Shown: positions 52,347 to 61,278 of the stretch, piece after piece
Position numbering within the stretch: position 1 is the first letter of the stretch
How the letters are laid out: every line of letters starts with the position of its first letter
NCBI RefSeq assembly: GCF_001270495.1
Contig: NZ_LGUR01000129.1
Span: 49,252 to 113,251, forward strand
Source of the DNA: Streptomyces viridochromogenes
GTDB taxonomy: Bacteria > Actinomycetota > Actinomycetes > Streptomycetales > Streptomycetaceae
Direction of reading: 5' to 3'
Length of the DNA stretch: 64,000 nucleotides
Notes under the pieces: generated by a model
Databases searched by the model: none
The model's input: only the letters and a program-made list of their open reading frames with translations
What the model was told of the DNA's origin: nothing
Made by a program: the position numbers and the translations under genes

Positions 52347-53696
52347 TTGCGTACGTCGACCCTCAACCCACTGACCAACCCCGGCAGATGGCGCCGCTTC
52401 ACGTCCACGGCCGCCACCGCGGCCGCGACCACCGCCGCACTGCTCCTCGCAGGGCTCGCCACCGCGACCCACGCGACCGCCACCCCGCAGACCCCCGCCA
52501 GCTCCTCCGCCACCACGAAGGTCACCTGGACCGCCACCCCGTGCGCCACGCCCAAGCACAAGGGCGACCTGGCCTGCAACTCGGTCCGCGTGACCGGCGG
52601 CACCACCGCCTTCGAGAAGCAGCGGGCGGCCAGAGACGGCAACAAGGACGGCATCACCCCGAAGGCCGGTGACACCACCACCCCCTCCGGCTACGGCCCG
52701 TCCGACCTCCAGGACGCCTACGGCCTGACGTCCGCCGCCGCCTCCAACGGCGACGGCGAGACCATCGCGATCGTCGACGCGTACGACGACCCGAACGCCG
52801 AGGCCGACCTCGCCAAGTACCGATCGCAGTACGGCCTCTCCGCCTGCACCTCCTCCAACGGCTGCTTCAAGAAGGTCGGCCAGACCGGTTCCACGACCTC
52901 CCTCCCCTCCGCGGACAGCGGCTGGGCCCAGGAGATCTCCCTCGACGTCGACATGGCGAGCGCCACCTGCCCGAACTGCAACATCCTGCTGGTCGAGGCG
53001 TCCTCCGCCTCCATGGAGGATCTGGGCACCGCGGTGAACGAGGCGGTCAAGCTGGGCGCCAAGTACGTCTCCAACAGTTACGGCGGCTCGGAGTCCTCCT
53101 CCGACGCCTCGTACGACTCCGCGTACTTCAACCACCCGGGCCTCGCCATCACCGTCAGCGCCGGCGACTCGGCCTACGGCGCCGAGTACCCGGCCGCGTC
53201 CCGGTACGTCACCGCCGTGGGCGGCACGAAGCTGTCCGCCTCCTCCACCTCGCGCGGCTGGACGGAGTCCGTCTGGAAGACCAGCAGCACCGAAGGGACC
53301 GGCTCCGGCTGCTCCTCGTACGACACGAAGCCGAGCTGGCAGACCGACAGCGGCTGCGGCAAGCGCATGATCGCGGACGTCTCGGCCGTCGCGGACCCGG
53401 CGACCGGCGTCTCGGTCTACGACTCCTACGGCGTCACGGCCGGCTGGTACACCTTCGGCGGCACCAGCGCCTCCGCCCCGATCATCGCGGGCGTCTACGC
53501 CCTGGCCGGCACCCCGTCCAGCGGCTCCTACCCCGCCCGGTTCCCGTACGACGCCGCCGGTACGTCCGCCCTCAACGACGTCACCTCCGGCAACAACGGC
53601 ACCTGCTCCACGTCGTACTTCTGCACCGCCCGCTCCGGCTACGACGGCCCCACCGGCTGGGGCACCCCGCAGGGCCTGGACGCCTTCACCGGCTGA
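52347..53696 (+). CDS. Secreted S53 (sedolisin-type) peptidase
   Basis: 449-aa exported protease. A signal region (about 1-48) is followed by a short Thr-rich propeptide-like part containing a Cys pair (PCATPK...LACNSV). The catalytic domain has the S53 elements: Glu/Asp pair in WAQEISLDVD, oxyanion Asp in VSAGDSAYG, nucleophile in FGGTSASAP, and a C-terminal calcium region (LNDVTSGNNG...). Its propeptide is much shorter than in classic sedolisins. The TTG at 52347 has GGAGG 8 nt upstream and gives a proper N-terminus. S53 enzymes are usually active at acidic pH. Confidence 0.88.
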   Translation: MRTSTLNPLTNPGRWRRFTSTAATAAATTAALLLAGLATATHATATPQTPASSSATTKVTWTATPCATPKHKGDLACNSVRVTGGTTAFEKQRAARDGNKDGITPKAGDTTTPSGYGPSDLQDAYGLTSAAASNGDGETIAIVDAYDDPNAEADLAKYRSQYGLSACTSSNGCFKKVGQTGSTTSLPSADSGWAQEISLDVDMASATCPNCNILLVEASSASMEDLGTAVNEAVKLGAKYVSNSYGGSESSSDASYDSAYFNHPGLAITVSAGDSAYGAEYPAASRYVTAVGGTKLSASSTSRGWTESVWKTSSTEGTGSGCSSYDTKPSWQTDSGCGKRMIADVSAVADPATGVSVYDSYGVTAGWYTFGGTSASAPIIAGVYALAGTPSSGSYPARFPYDAAGTSALNDVTSGNNGTCSTSYFCTARSGYDGPTGWGTPQGLDAFTG

Positions 53697-53720
53697 CCCT
53701 CCGTCACCAGCCCTGACAGC

Positions 53721-53751
53721 AACGGGCCACGGCACCCCGTCGTGGCCCGTT
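53721..53751 (+). terminator. Hairpin terminator after S53 peptidase
   Basis: Perfect 11-bp inverted repeat (53721-53731 and 53741-53751), 9-nt loop, 24 nt past the stop. Confidence 0.75.
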
Positions 53752-54046
53752 CGCCATGCCGGGATAGCCTTCACCCGCAGAACACGGGCACGACCACTCA
53801 CCCGACCGGCCGTCAGAAACGGCCCCCGGCGTGAGGATGGCTAACGACGGAACCACACGACAGGTTCCGCTCAGGCCTCATTGCCCGGGGTGACCTGCCG
53901 TGATACACAGAGTGACCGTACGAGCTATTCGTACGAATCCCGCCCATCAATGACGCCAAGTCGACATACGACAGCGCCATTGTCGGCGAGAATGAGGGCT
54001 GACCTCTGCGCACCGCAGGGGACTGCGGAACTACCCGACAGGGGCG
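53752..54046. promoter_or_regulatory. Promoter region of type IV-like cluster with palindrome
   Basis: No gene is visible in this 295-nt gap. It is less GC-rich than its surroundings and holds a perfect palindrome CGTACGA-GCTAT-TCGTACG (53917-53935), a good candidate operator in front of the six-gene cluster. A short AGGGGCGG ribosome site precedes the first gene. Confidence 0.5.
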
Positions 54047-54364
54047 GTGACTTACATGCTCTTTGCGGCCGATAAGGGCGACATCAACACCATCATCGGC
54101 GGGATCGCTCCGGACTGGGGTCCCTTCGGCAGCCTGGGCAACGAGGCGAAGGTGATGATCGAGGTCGTGATGGCGGTGGCCATCCTGCTCTGCCTCGGTA
54201 TCGCCATCTGGGGCGCGGCCAAACAGCGCATCGGCGCCACGGCACTGCGCGACACCTTCAGCGCAGAGCAGGGCAAGGGCCTGATCATCGCCGGCCTGAC
54301 GGGCGTCTTCATCATCGGCTCACTGGGCACGCTGTTCACCATCGTGTACGGCATGGCCGTCTAG
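54047..54364 (+). CDS. Small two-helix membrane protein heading type IV-like cluster
   Basis: 105-aa protein with a short extracellular or lumenal N-terminus and two hydrophobic helices (about 37-57 and 78-102) separated by a polar loop (AAKQRIGATALRDTFSAEQGKG). Size and topology resemble VirB2/TrbC pilin-like or PrgI-like proteins at the head of conjugation operons, though no sequence signature proves it. The GTG at 54047 and ATG at 54056 are both possible starts. It precedes the VirB8-like gene by 190 nt. Confidence 0.75.
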   Translation: MTYMLFAADKGDINTIIGGIAPDWGPFGSLGNEAKVMIEVVMAVAILLCLGIAIWGAAKQRIGATALRDTFSAEQGKGLIIAGLTGVFIIGSLGTLFTIVYGMAV

Positions 54365-54553
54365 GCGACCCCGTCCCCGCCCGTCCACTCCGGGCACGCC
54401 CGGCCCCCTCGTCCCCCACCCACCCGTCGTGCCCACCGGCTGAGGTTGCGTTTCCCTGATGTCGAGTCACCACACCGCGCCCATGCGGGAACCAGCACGG
54501 CTACCGTCGTACTCCTACGTGTTTTTGTCCGACGTCGAGGGGGCGTACGCGGC

Positions 54554-55384
54554 ATGAGTCTCGGAGACGAGCGGGAGCCCTCCGGCGGCTACGGAGGCAC
54601 GGGTCAGACCCGCACACGGCTGCCCGAAAGCGGCGGTGACGTGTACGGGGGCGCGCGGCGGGGTGGCCGCTCGTCGTCCCGGAGCCTGGTCACCGTGGTC
54701 GGCGTGGTCGTCCTCCTCATCGCAGCGATCGCCTTCGCGAACCGTGGAGGCGACGACTCCGCGGCCCCCTCCGGGGATGAGAACCAGCCGAATTCCTCAT
54801 CCACGGCAGCGAGCGGGACCCGTCCGGTGGATGGCAAGGCCGGGGGGATTCCCGGGGGGTTCGCGCGGGATGAGCAGGGGGCGCAGAGTGCGGCGGCGAA
54901 CTATGCGGTGACGCTGGGTTCGACCGGCATGTTCAGCAAGGAGAGTCGGCACAGCATCGTCGACACGATTTACACGCCGACGGCAGCCGCAAAGCTCCAA
55001 GGCGCGATGGACCAGGCGTACTCACCGGACTTCCTCAGCAAGCTCGGCCTTGACGCGAGCGGTAACGCCCCGGAGGGCAGCACGTTCGTATCGCGCACTG
55101 TGCCTGTGGGCACCAAGGTCGAACAGTTCACACAAAGCAGCGCCAAGGTCTCTGTCTGGTACATGGGCCTCATCGGCATGTCGGGCCAAGGCTCGACCGA
55201 CCCCGTGAGCTCAACGTGGAAGACCTGGACCTTCGAGCTGCAATGGGTCAGTGATAACTGGAAGATCACCGCGGACACCCAGAAGGATGGCCCGGCGCCG
55301 GTGCCCGGTGACGACAGAGCCGCCAGCTCCGACGAGATCAGCAAGGCCATCGAGGAGTACGGAGGGTTCACGTATGCCCGGTAA
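54554..55384 (+). CDS. VirB8/TcpC-like membrane protein of type IV-like cluster
   Basis: 276-aa bitopic protein: Gly/Arg-rich cytoplasmic N-terminus (1-48), one helix (about 49-65), Ser/Asp-rich linker (66-105) and an extracellular domain (about 108-270). The domain's helix-plus-strands layout and final FELQWVSDNWKITADTQ strand are those of the NTF2-like fold used by VirB8 and TcpC, which scaffold secretion channels. The next gene overlaps its 3' end by 11 nt. The assignment rests on topology, fold-like pattern and context. Confidence 0.75.
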   Translation: MSLGDEREPSGGYGGTGQTRTRLPESGGDVYGGARRGGRSSSRSLVTVVGVVVLLIAAIAFANRGGDDSAAPSGDENQPNSSSTAASGTRPVDGKAGGIPGGFARDEQGAQSAAANYAVTLGSTGMFSKESRHSIVDTIYTPTAAAKLQGAMDQAYSPDFLSKLGLDASGNAPEGSTFVSRTVPVGTKVEQFTQSSAKVSVWYMGLIGMSGQGSTDPVSSTWKTWTFELQWVSDNWKITADTQKDGPAPVPGDDRAASSDEISKAIEEYGGFTYAR

Positions 55385-56708
55385 CCCGCGTCGCGTACTC
55401 AAGATCACGGCACTGGTCGCGGCCGTGCAGACGGGTGCCGTTCTGCTGGCCACCCGCGCCTACGCGGCACCTACGCCTACACCCACACCGACAGCGAGCG
55501 ACGATCCCTGTGACCTGCTCATCGGTCCGGCCAAGCAGTACTGCGAAAAAGACAACGGCGGAAGCTCCAGAAGCGGCGGCACCCCCTCCCTCACCGACCC
55601 CACCTCCACCCTCGACCCCCTCTCCTCCCTCGCAAAGGGCTGCGCCGAAGCCGCCGCCTGGACCGTCAACAAGCTGAGCGAGGCCGTGAAGGAGACCGCC
55701 AACGTCGACTTCACGAACGAGAAGTTCCTCCAGCAGTACGCGGTCGTCTTCGCGGCATCGACCATCCTGACCCTCCTCCTCTGGCTCCTGGCGGTCGCCA
55801 AGCGAGCCGTCCGAGGGGTCCCCCTCAGCACCGCCATCTCGGAGGCGATCGGCTTCCTCTGGCTGACGGTGCTGGCGTCGGCCTTCACGCCGCTGATCCT
55901 CTACACGGTCGTATCGGCCACCGACGGCATCACGGACGTCCTGGCGAAAACGACGGGCGACCAGACGGACACCTTCTTCGGCACCTTCTCCGGAGCCCTG
56001 GAGAAGGGCGAGGACATCGGCGGCGGCCCGATCATGCTGATCGTGGTGTCCCTGGTCTCCATCCTCGCCGCCGGCGTCCTCTGGCTGGAGCTCGTCATCC
56101 GCGCCGCCCTGCTCTACGTCGGCGCCCTCCTCGGCACCGTCGTCTACGCCGGCCTGGTCGACAAGAACCTGTGGGGCCACGTCCGCCGCTGGGCGGGCAT
56201 CATGATCGCCGTCATCCTCGTGAAGCCGGTCATCGTCATAGTGCTCGGCCTGGCGGGCGCCCTGTCCGCCGACGACGGCCCGAACGCCTTCTCCGCCGTG
56301 GTCTCCGGCCTGGCCATCATCCTGCTCGCCATCTTCGCGAGCGCGATGATCTACCGCTTCGTGCCGGGCTTCGGCGACGAGCTCGCCGGCTCCCGCAACA
56401 ACCGCATCATGCGGGGCGCCGAAGGCAAGGCCGCCGCTGTCATCAGCTCCCCGGCGACCCTCGTCGCCCAGGGCATCAAGACGCACAGCTCCCGCGCGGA
56501 CAACCAGGGCGGCGGCCAGGGCGGCTCGGGCGCCCGCCCCTCCAACCCCGCCTCCGGCGGCGTCGCCGCGCACAGCTCGCGCTCCTCGAACGGAGGCGGC
56601 GGATCTGTCCCCTCCGCCGCACCCGCGCCCCGTTCGAGCAGCCCGGTGAACACCCCCCACGCCAGTAACACCCGCAACAGCAATCGTTCAGGAGGTGACG
56701 GGCGTTGA
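55374..56708 (+). CDS. VirB6/TrbL-like polytopic membrane protein
   Basis: 444-aa protein with a signal sequence (1-32), an extracellular part with two Cys (DPCDLLI, QYCEKDN), then about six helices (about 125-400) and a long Ser/Gly/Asn-rich cytoplasmic tail (about 385-444). The layout, a short periplasmic start, a central multi-helix body and a disordered tail, matches VirB6/TrbL/TcpH-like channel proteins. The ATG at 55374 overlaps the preceding gene, and the TTG of the next gene overlaps this stop (TTGA). Confidence 0.78.
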   Translation: MPGNPRRVLKITALVAAVQTGAVLLATRAYAAPTPTPTPTASDDPCDLLIGPAKQYCEKDNGGSSRSGGTPSLTDPTSTLDPLSSLAKGCAEAAAWTVNKLSEAVKETANVDFTNEKFLQQYAVVFAASTILTLLLWLLAVAKRAVRGVPLSTAISEAIGFLWLTVLASAFTPLILYTVVSATDGITDVLAKTTGDQTDTFFGTFSGALEKGEDIGGGPIMLIVVSLVSILAAGVLWLELVIRAALLYVGALLGTVVYAGLVDKNLWGHVRRWAGIMIAVILVKPVIVIVLGLAGALSADDGPNAFSAVVSGLAIILLAIFASAMIYRFVPGFGDELAGSRNNRIMRGAEGKAAAVISSPATLVAQGIKTHSSRADNQGGGQGGSGARPSNPASGGVAAHSSRSSNGGGGSVPSAAPAPRSSSPVNTPHASNTRNSNRSGGDGR

Positions 56709-58261
56709 CGACCGAGTCCCACGTGTCCCACGCGGTCACGCCCCGCCGTTCATATCTGATCGGCCGCGCCCGGCCGAACGCGATCGTCGGCCGCAACCGC
56801 GAGACCGGCGAGATCGCGCTGATCATCGGGGGCGCGTTCCTCGGCATGATGTGCGGGCTCCTCGTCCCCGTCCTGTCCCTGCGCATCGTGCTGCTGATGG
56901 GCTTCCCGCTGCTCGCGCTGGCGGCGGTCTACGTGCCGTACAAGCACCGGACCTTCTACAAGTGGTTCGAGATCAACCGCAGCTACAAGCGCACCCTCCG
57001 CCAGGGCACGGCCTACCGCTCCGGCGTCGTCGAGGCCGGCACCCGCCTCGACGGGCGCGAGATCGAGGTCGGCCCGCCGCCCGGCATCGGCCGCATCACC
57101 TGGCTGGCCGCCCCCTTCGGGCCCGACGAGATCGCCGTGCTCCTGCACGCCGACCGTCGCACGGTCACCGCCGCCATCGAGATCGAGGGCCCCGGCGTGG
57201 GCCTGCGCGACTCCGAGGACCAGGAAGCCCTCGTCGACCGCTTCGGCACCCTGCTGAAGCATGTCGCCAACGGCGACGGCTTCGTCACCCGCCTCCAGAT
57301 GCTCGCCCGCACCCTCCCCGCCGACCCCGACGCCCACGCCAAGGACGTCGCTCAACGCGGCGACGAGCGGGCCCTGGGCTGGCTGCAGCAGTCGTACGAC
57401 CAACTCCAGTCGATGGTGTCGACGAGCAGCGAGCAGCACCGCGCATACCTCGTCGCCTGCATGCACTTCACCCGCGAACTGGCCGCCGAGGCCCAGGCGA
57501 TGGCCCGCGCGGCCCGCCCGCACGGCGGCAAGGTCGACCGGGACGCGGGTCTCGCCGTCGTCATGGCCCGCGAGCTGACCGACATCTGCTCGCGCCTCCA
57601 GGAGGCCGACATCCGCGTACGGCAGCCCCTCGGCCAGGGCCGCCTCGCCTCCCTCATCCACTCCATGTACGACCCGGACCACCCGATCGACCACATCCAG
57701 GCGATGACGAAGCGCAACGCCTGGCCGGCCGAACTGGACGCCATGGAGCCCACGTTCCTCCAGGCCAAGACCCGGGAGTCGTCCACCCGGGCGCCCTGGT
57801 GCCACGCCACCGCCTGGGTGAAGGAGTGGCCGATGACCCCGGTCGGCGTCAACTTCCTGGCGCCGCTCCTGGTCCACACCCCGGACGTCATCCGCACGGT
57901 CGCCGTCACGATGGACCTCGAACCCACCGAGGTCGCCATCGAACGCATGCTGACCGAGAAGACCAACGACGAGGCGGAGGCCAGCCGCGCCGCCAAGATG
58001 AACCGCACCGTCGACCCCCGCGACATCGCCGCCCACAACCGTCTCGACCAGCGAGGCGAAGACCTCGCGAGCGGTGCCGCCGGCGTCAACCTGGTCGGCT
58101 ACATCACCGTCTCCTCCCGCTCCCCCGAGGCCCTGGCCCGGGACAAGCGGACCATCCGGGCGTCAGCCGGAAAGTCGTATCTGAAGCTGGAATGGTGCGA
58201 CCGCGAGCACCACCGGGCATTCGTCAACACACTCCCCTTCGCCACCGGCATTCGGAGGTAG
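56705..58261 (+). CDS. SCO6880-family membrane protein of type IV-like cluster
   Basis: 518-aa protein with two adjacent helices near the N-terminus (about 38-57 and 59-78), followed by a large cytoplasmic domain of about 430 residues without a P-loop. It begins RRSYLIGRARPNAIVGRNRE, which I associate with the family named after S. coelicolor SCO6880, found with TraC/VirB4-like ATPases in actinobacterial mobile elements. Such proteins resemble VirB3 fused to the N-terminal part of VirB4. The start is TTG 56705 with AGGAGG 9 nt upstream. The next gene starts 6 nt after its stop. Confidence 0.82.
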   Translation: MTTESHVSHAVTPRRSYLIGRARPNAIVGRNRETGEIALIIGGAFLGMMCGLLVPVLSLRIVLLMGFPLLALAAVYVPYKHRTFYKWFEINRSYKRTLRQGTAYRSGVVEAGTRLDGREIEVGPPPGIGRITWLAAPFGPDEIAVLLHADRRTVTAAIEIEGPGVGLRDSEDQEALVDRFGTLLKHVANGDGFVTRLQMLARTLPADPDAHAKDVAQRGDERALGWLQQSYDQLQSMVSTSSEQHRAYLVACMHFTRELAAEAQAMARAARPHGGKVDRDAGLAVVMARELTDICSRLQEADIRVRQPLGQGRLASLIHSMYDPDHPIDHIQAMTKRNAWPAELDAMEPTFLQAKTRESSTRAPWCHATAWVKEWPMTPVGVNFLAPLLVHTPDVIRTVAVTMDLEPTEVAIERMLTEKTNDEAEASRAAKMNRTVDPRDIAAHNRLDQRGEDLASGAAGVNLVGYITVSSRSPEALARDKRTIRASAGKSYLKLEWCDREHHRAFVNTLPFATGIRR

Positions 58262-58267
58262 GACCTG

Positions 58268-59683
58268 ATGCGGGACCCGCTGTCCGTCCTCACCGACGCC
58301 TTCACGTCCTTCCTCTTCGGGAAGGTCGAGACGACCCGGCTGCCGGTGCGCACGTCGACGGGCCAGGCCCAGGCGGTCTACCTCCCGACCGCCGCGCCGG
58401 GTCTCGGTGACTCGGGGGTGATCATCGGCCGCGAGGTGTATTCCGGCAAGGGCTACATCTACGACCCCTTCCAGCTGTACGGCCAGCAGCTCCCCGCCCC
58501 GCACTGGCTGGTCCTCGGCGAGTCCGGAAACGGCAAGTCGGCCCTGGAGAAGACCTACGTCCTACGCCAGCTCCGCTTCCGCGACCGCCAGGTCGTCGTC
58601 CTCGACGCCCAGGGCGAGGACGGCGTCGGCGAGTGGAACCTCATCGCGCAGGAGCTGGGAATAACTCCCATCCGCCTGGACCCGATGGCGGCCCTGGACA
58701 TGGGGATCCGCCTCAACCCGCTCGACCCCGCGATCACGACGACGGGCCAGCTGGCCCTGCTCCGGACGATCATCGAGGTCGCGATGGGGCACGGCCTCGA
58801 CGAACGCTCGGGCTTCGCCCTGAAGGTCGCGCACGCCTACGTCAACGAGACGATCGTCGAGCGCCAGCCGGTCCTCTCCGACATCGTCGAGCAGCTACGG
58901 CACCCAGAGCCGGAGTCCGCCGAGGCGATGAACGTCGCCATAGACGACGTACGGGCCTGGGGCCTGGACGTGGCACTGGTGCTGGACCGCCTGGTCGACG
59001 GTGACCTGCGCGGCATGTTCGACGGTCCGACCACGGTCGGCATCGACCTCGACGCGCCGCTCATTGTGTTCGATTTGTCCCACATCGACCGCAACTCGAT
59101 CGCCATGCCGATCCTGATGGCGATCGTGGGCGTATGGCTGGAGCACACCTGGATCCGCCCCGACCGGAAGAAGCGCATCTTCCTGGTCGAGGAGGCCTGG
59201 CACATCATCAACAGCCCCTTCGTGGCCCAGCTCTTCCAGCGCCTGCTGAAGTTCGGCCGCCGCCTGGGCCTGTCCTTCGTCGCCGTCGTCCACCACCTGT
59301 CCGACGTCGTCGACGGCGCGGCGGCGAAGGAGGCCGCCGCGATCCTGAAGATGGCGTCCACCAGGACCATCTACGCCCAGAAGGCGGACGAGGCGAGAGC
59401 GACGGGCCGCGTCCTGGGCCTCCCACGCTGGGCGGTGGAGATCATCCCGTCCCTCACCCCCGGCATCGCGGTGTGGGACGTCAACGGCAACGTCCAGGTC
59501 GTCAAACACCTGGTCACCGAGACGGAACGTCCTCTGGTCTTCACCGACCGCGCGATGACCGAGTCGTCCGCCGACCACGAGCTGACCGACGACGCCCTGC
59601 GCGCCGCCGAGCTGGAGGCGGAGGAACGGGCGGCGGCCTTCGTGGAACAACACCTCGGCGACTCCGAATCGACGGTGGCATAG
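58268..59683 (+). CDS. VirB4/TraC-like secretion ATPase
   Basis: 471-aa ATPase with a complete Walker A, GESGNGKS (residues 84-91), and the VirB4-type Walker B IFLVEEAW with Glu308-Glu309. The arginine-finger-type regions typical of the VirB4/HerA class follow. An RGMFDGPT segment near 255 and the QAGARA-like QKADEARATGRVLGL region also match. It has no membrane helix. It would power assembly or transport in a type IV machine, acting with the preceding membrane protein, which supplies the usual VirB4 N-terminal half. ATG 58268 is 6 nt after the previous stop. Confidence 0.88.
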   Translation: MRDPLSVLTDAFTSFLFGKVETTRLPVRTSTGQAQAVYLPTAAPGLGDSGVIIGREVYSGKGYIYDPFQLYGQQLPAPHWLVLGESGNGKSALEKTYVLRQLRFRDRQVVVLDAQGEDGVGEWNLIAQELGITPIRLDPMAALDMGIRLNPLDPAITTTGQLALLRTIIEVAMGHGLDERSGFALKVAHAYVNETIVERQPVLSDIVEQLRHPEPESAEAMNVAIDDVRAWGLDVALVLDRLVDGDLRGMFDGPTTVGIDLDAPLIVFDLSHIDRNSIAMPILMAIVGVWLEHTWIRPDRKKRIFLVEEAWHIINSPFVAQLFQRLLKFGRRLGLSFVAVVHHLSDVVDGAAAKEAAAILKMASTRTIYAQKADEARATGRVLGLPRWAVEIIPSLTPGIAVWDVNGNVQVVKHLVTETERPLVFTDRAMTESSADHELTDDALRAAELEAEERAAAFVEQHLGDSESTVA

Positions 59684-59708
59684 GGCCGGCGCAGGGCAAG
59701 GAGGCAGC

Positions 59709-61241
59709 GTGAGACCGGACGACCGCCGGGCACACCGGGACCACCGGGACGGCCAGGGAGGCATCCCCGACGGCCTGCTCATCGGCATACTCGCCTTCCT
59801 CCTCGGCATGACCCTGCTGGTCTGGACGGCGACGGGCCTCGCAGCCCTGTTCGCCCACGGCTCCTGGCCCTCCGGCGTCACCTTCACCCACACCCCCCTG
59901 GCCATGCGCTCCCTGATCACCCAGCCCCACGACATCCCGGGCGCGTGGCCGGAGACACCGAGCGAGCAGCTCTCCGGGTACGGCCTGTTCTGGGGGCTGT
60001 TCATCGGCCAGCTGATGGTCCTGATCGTGCTGACCGTGTTCGTGCTCGGGACAGTGGCAAGGTGGCGGGCCGTCAGGGCCGGTCGGCGCGGTGGAAAGGC
60101 AGAGGTCGCGGGAGAGCCCGGGAATGCGGAGGCGCCAGGACCGATGGCGCACGATGTCCCGGCACCGCACGTCATACCTGCGCCCAGAACGGAGCTGGCG
60201 CCGCTACCGGCACCCCAGCCACCGGCACAGGCACAGCCACAGCCACAGCCGACGGGGCATTCTGACGCCGGCCGGCCGACGGCGCTCACCGCACCCCGGG
60301 GACTCGGCGAACCGGCGTGGGACAGGCTTGTCATAGCCACAAGGGAAAGCCGCCAGGCAACCGCAACCCAGGCCGTACACGACGCGGAAGGCCCCGCCCT
60401 CGTAGTCACCTCGAACCCGGCCCTCTGGCAGGACACAAAGGACGCCCGCGCAAAACTCGGCCCAGTCCTCCTCTACGACCCCGCCCACCGCTGCGACACC
60501 CCGGCCCGCATCCACTGGACCCCCACAACAGGCTGCGAGGACAAGCAGACCGCGGTCTCCAGAGCCACCGCACTCCTGACCCCGGTCCGCCCCACCTCCC
60601 GCCTGGACCAAGCGGTCAGCGACACCGCCGAAACGCTCCTGCGAAGCTACCTCCACGCCGCGGCCATCGACGGCCGCACCATCCGCCACGTCCACCGCTG
60701 GTCCCAGGGCGGCCAGATCCAGGACGCCGTACGCATCCTCCGCACCAACCCGAAGGCCGCCCCCGGCGCGGCGGGCGAACTCGAAGCCGCCCTCACCGCC
60801 CACCCCGAACGCCGGGACATGGCACAGGAGTTGACCACCAGAGCCCTCTCGGCCCTCTCCACGGTCAACATCCGGGAGTCCTGCACTCCAAACCGAACTG
60901 ATGCCCTCACCTTGGATTCCTTCGTCCATGAAGGGGGCACGCTTTATGTGGTGGGTGAATCCATCGAGGACCCCCGAACCAACCCGGGCGCCATGCCACT
61001 CCTGACGGCCCTCGCCGCAAGCGTGGTCGAGCGCGGCCGGCGCATGGCCGAACGGTCATCCTCCGGTCGCCTCGACCCACCACTGACGCTCGTCCTGGAC
61101 GACGTCGCCGCCGTGGCTCCGCTTCCCCAGTTGCCGGAGCTGCTGGCCACCGGAGCAGACCGGGGCATGCCGACCCTGGCCCTGCTCCGGTCCCGGGAAC
61201 AGGCCCGCTCCCGCTGGCCGCACGACGAACTCCCGGTCTAA
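59709..61241 (+). CDS. VirD4/TraG-like coupling-protein homolog without Walker A
   Basis: 510-aa protein: two N-terminal helices (about 22-45 and 92-120), a Pro/Gln linker (about 140-200), then a domain aligning with coupling ATPases. The VirD4/TraG Walker B region is clear, LVLDDVAAVAPLPQLPELLATGADRGM (Asp464-Asp465), but the usual acidic Glu is Asp and no G-x4-GK(S/T) P-loop exists where one should be (before ALVVTSNPALW). It probably binds no ATP by itself. AAGGAGG precedes GTG 59709. It may be a structural or regulatory coupling subunit paired with the VirB4-like ATPase. Confidence 0.82.
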   Translation: MRPDDRRAHRDHRDGQGGIPDGLLIGILAFLLGMTLLVWTATGLAALFAHGSWPSGVTFTHTPLAMRSLITQPHDIPGAWPETPSEQLSGYGLFWGLFIGQLMVLIVLTVFVLGTVARWRAVRAGRRGGKAEVAGEPGNAEAPGPMAHDVPAPHVIPAPRTELAPLPAPQPPAQAQPQPQPTGHSDAGRPTALTAPRGLGEPAWDRLVIATRESRQATATQAVHDAEGPALVVTSNPALWQDTKDARAKLGPVLLYDPAHRCDTPARIHWTPTTGCEDKQTAVSRATALLTPVRPTSRLDQAVSDTAETLLRSYLHAAAIDGRTIRHVHRWSQGGQIQDAVRILRTNPKAAPGAAGELEAALTAHPERRDMAQELTTRALSALSTVNIRESCTPNRTDALTLDSFVHEGGTLYVVGESIEDPRTNPGAMPLLTALAASVVERGRRMAERSSSGRLDPPLTLVLDDVAAVAPLPQLPELLATGADRGMPTLALLRSREQARSRWPHDELPV

Positions 61242-61278
61242 GCGGACCAGTTACCGGCCCAGCAAGCCCTTCGCACCC

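Noticed and set aside
54047..61241. Complete integrative conjugative element
   Set aside because: No integrase, relaxase, tra-type SpoIIIE gene, tRNA att site or replication gene is visible in or around the cluster.
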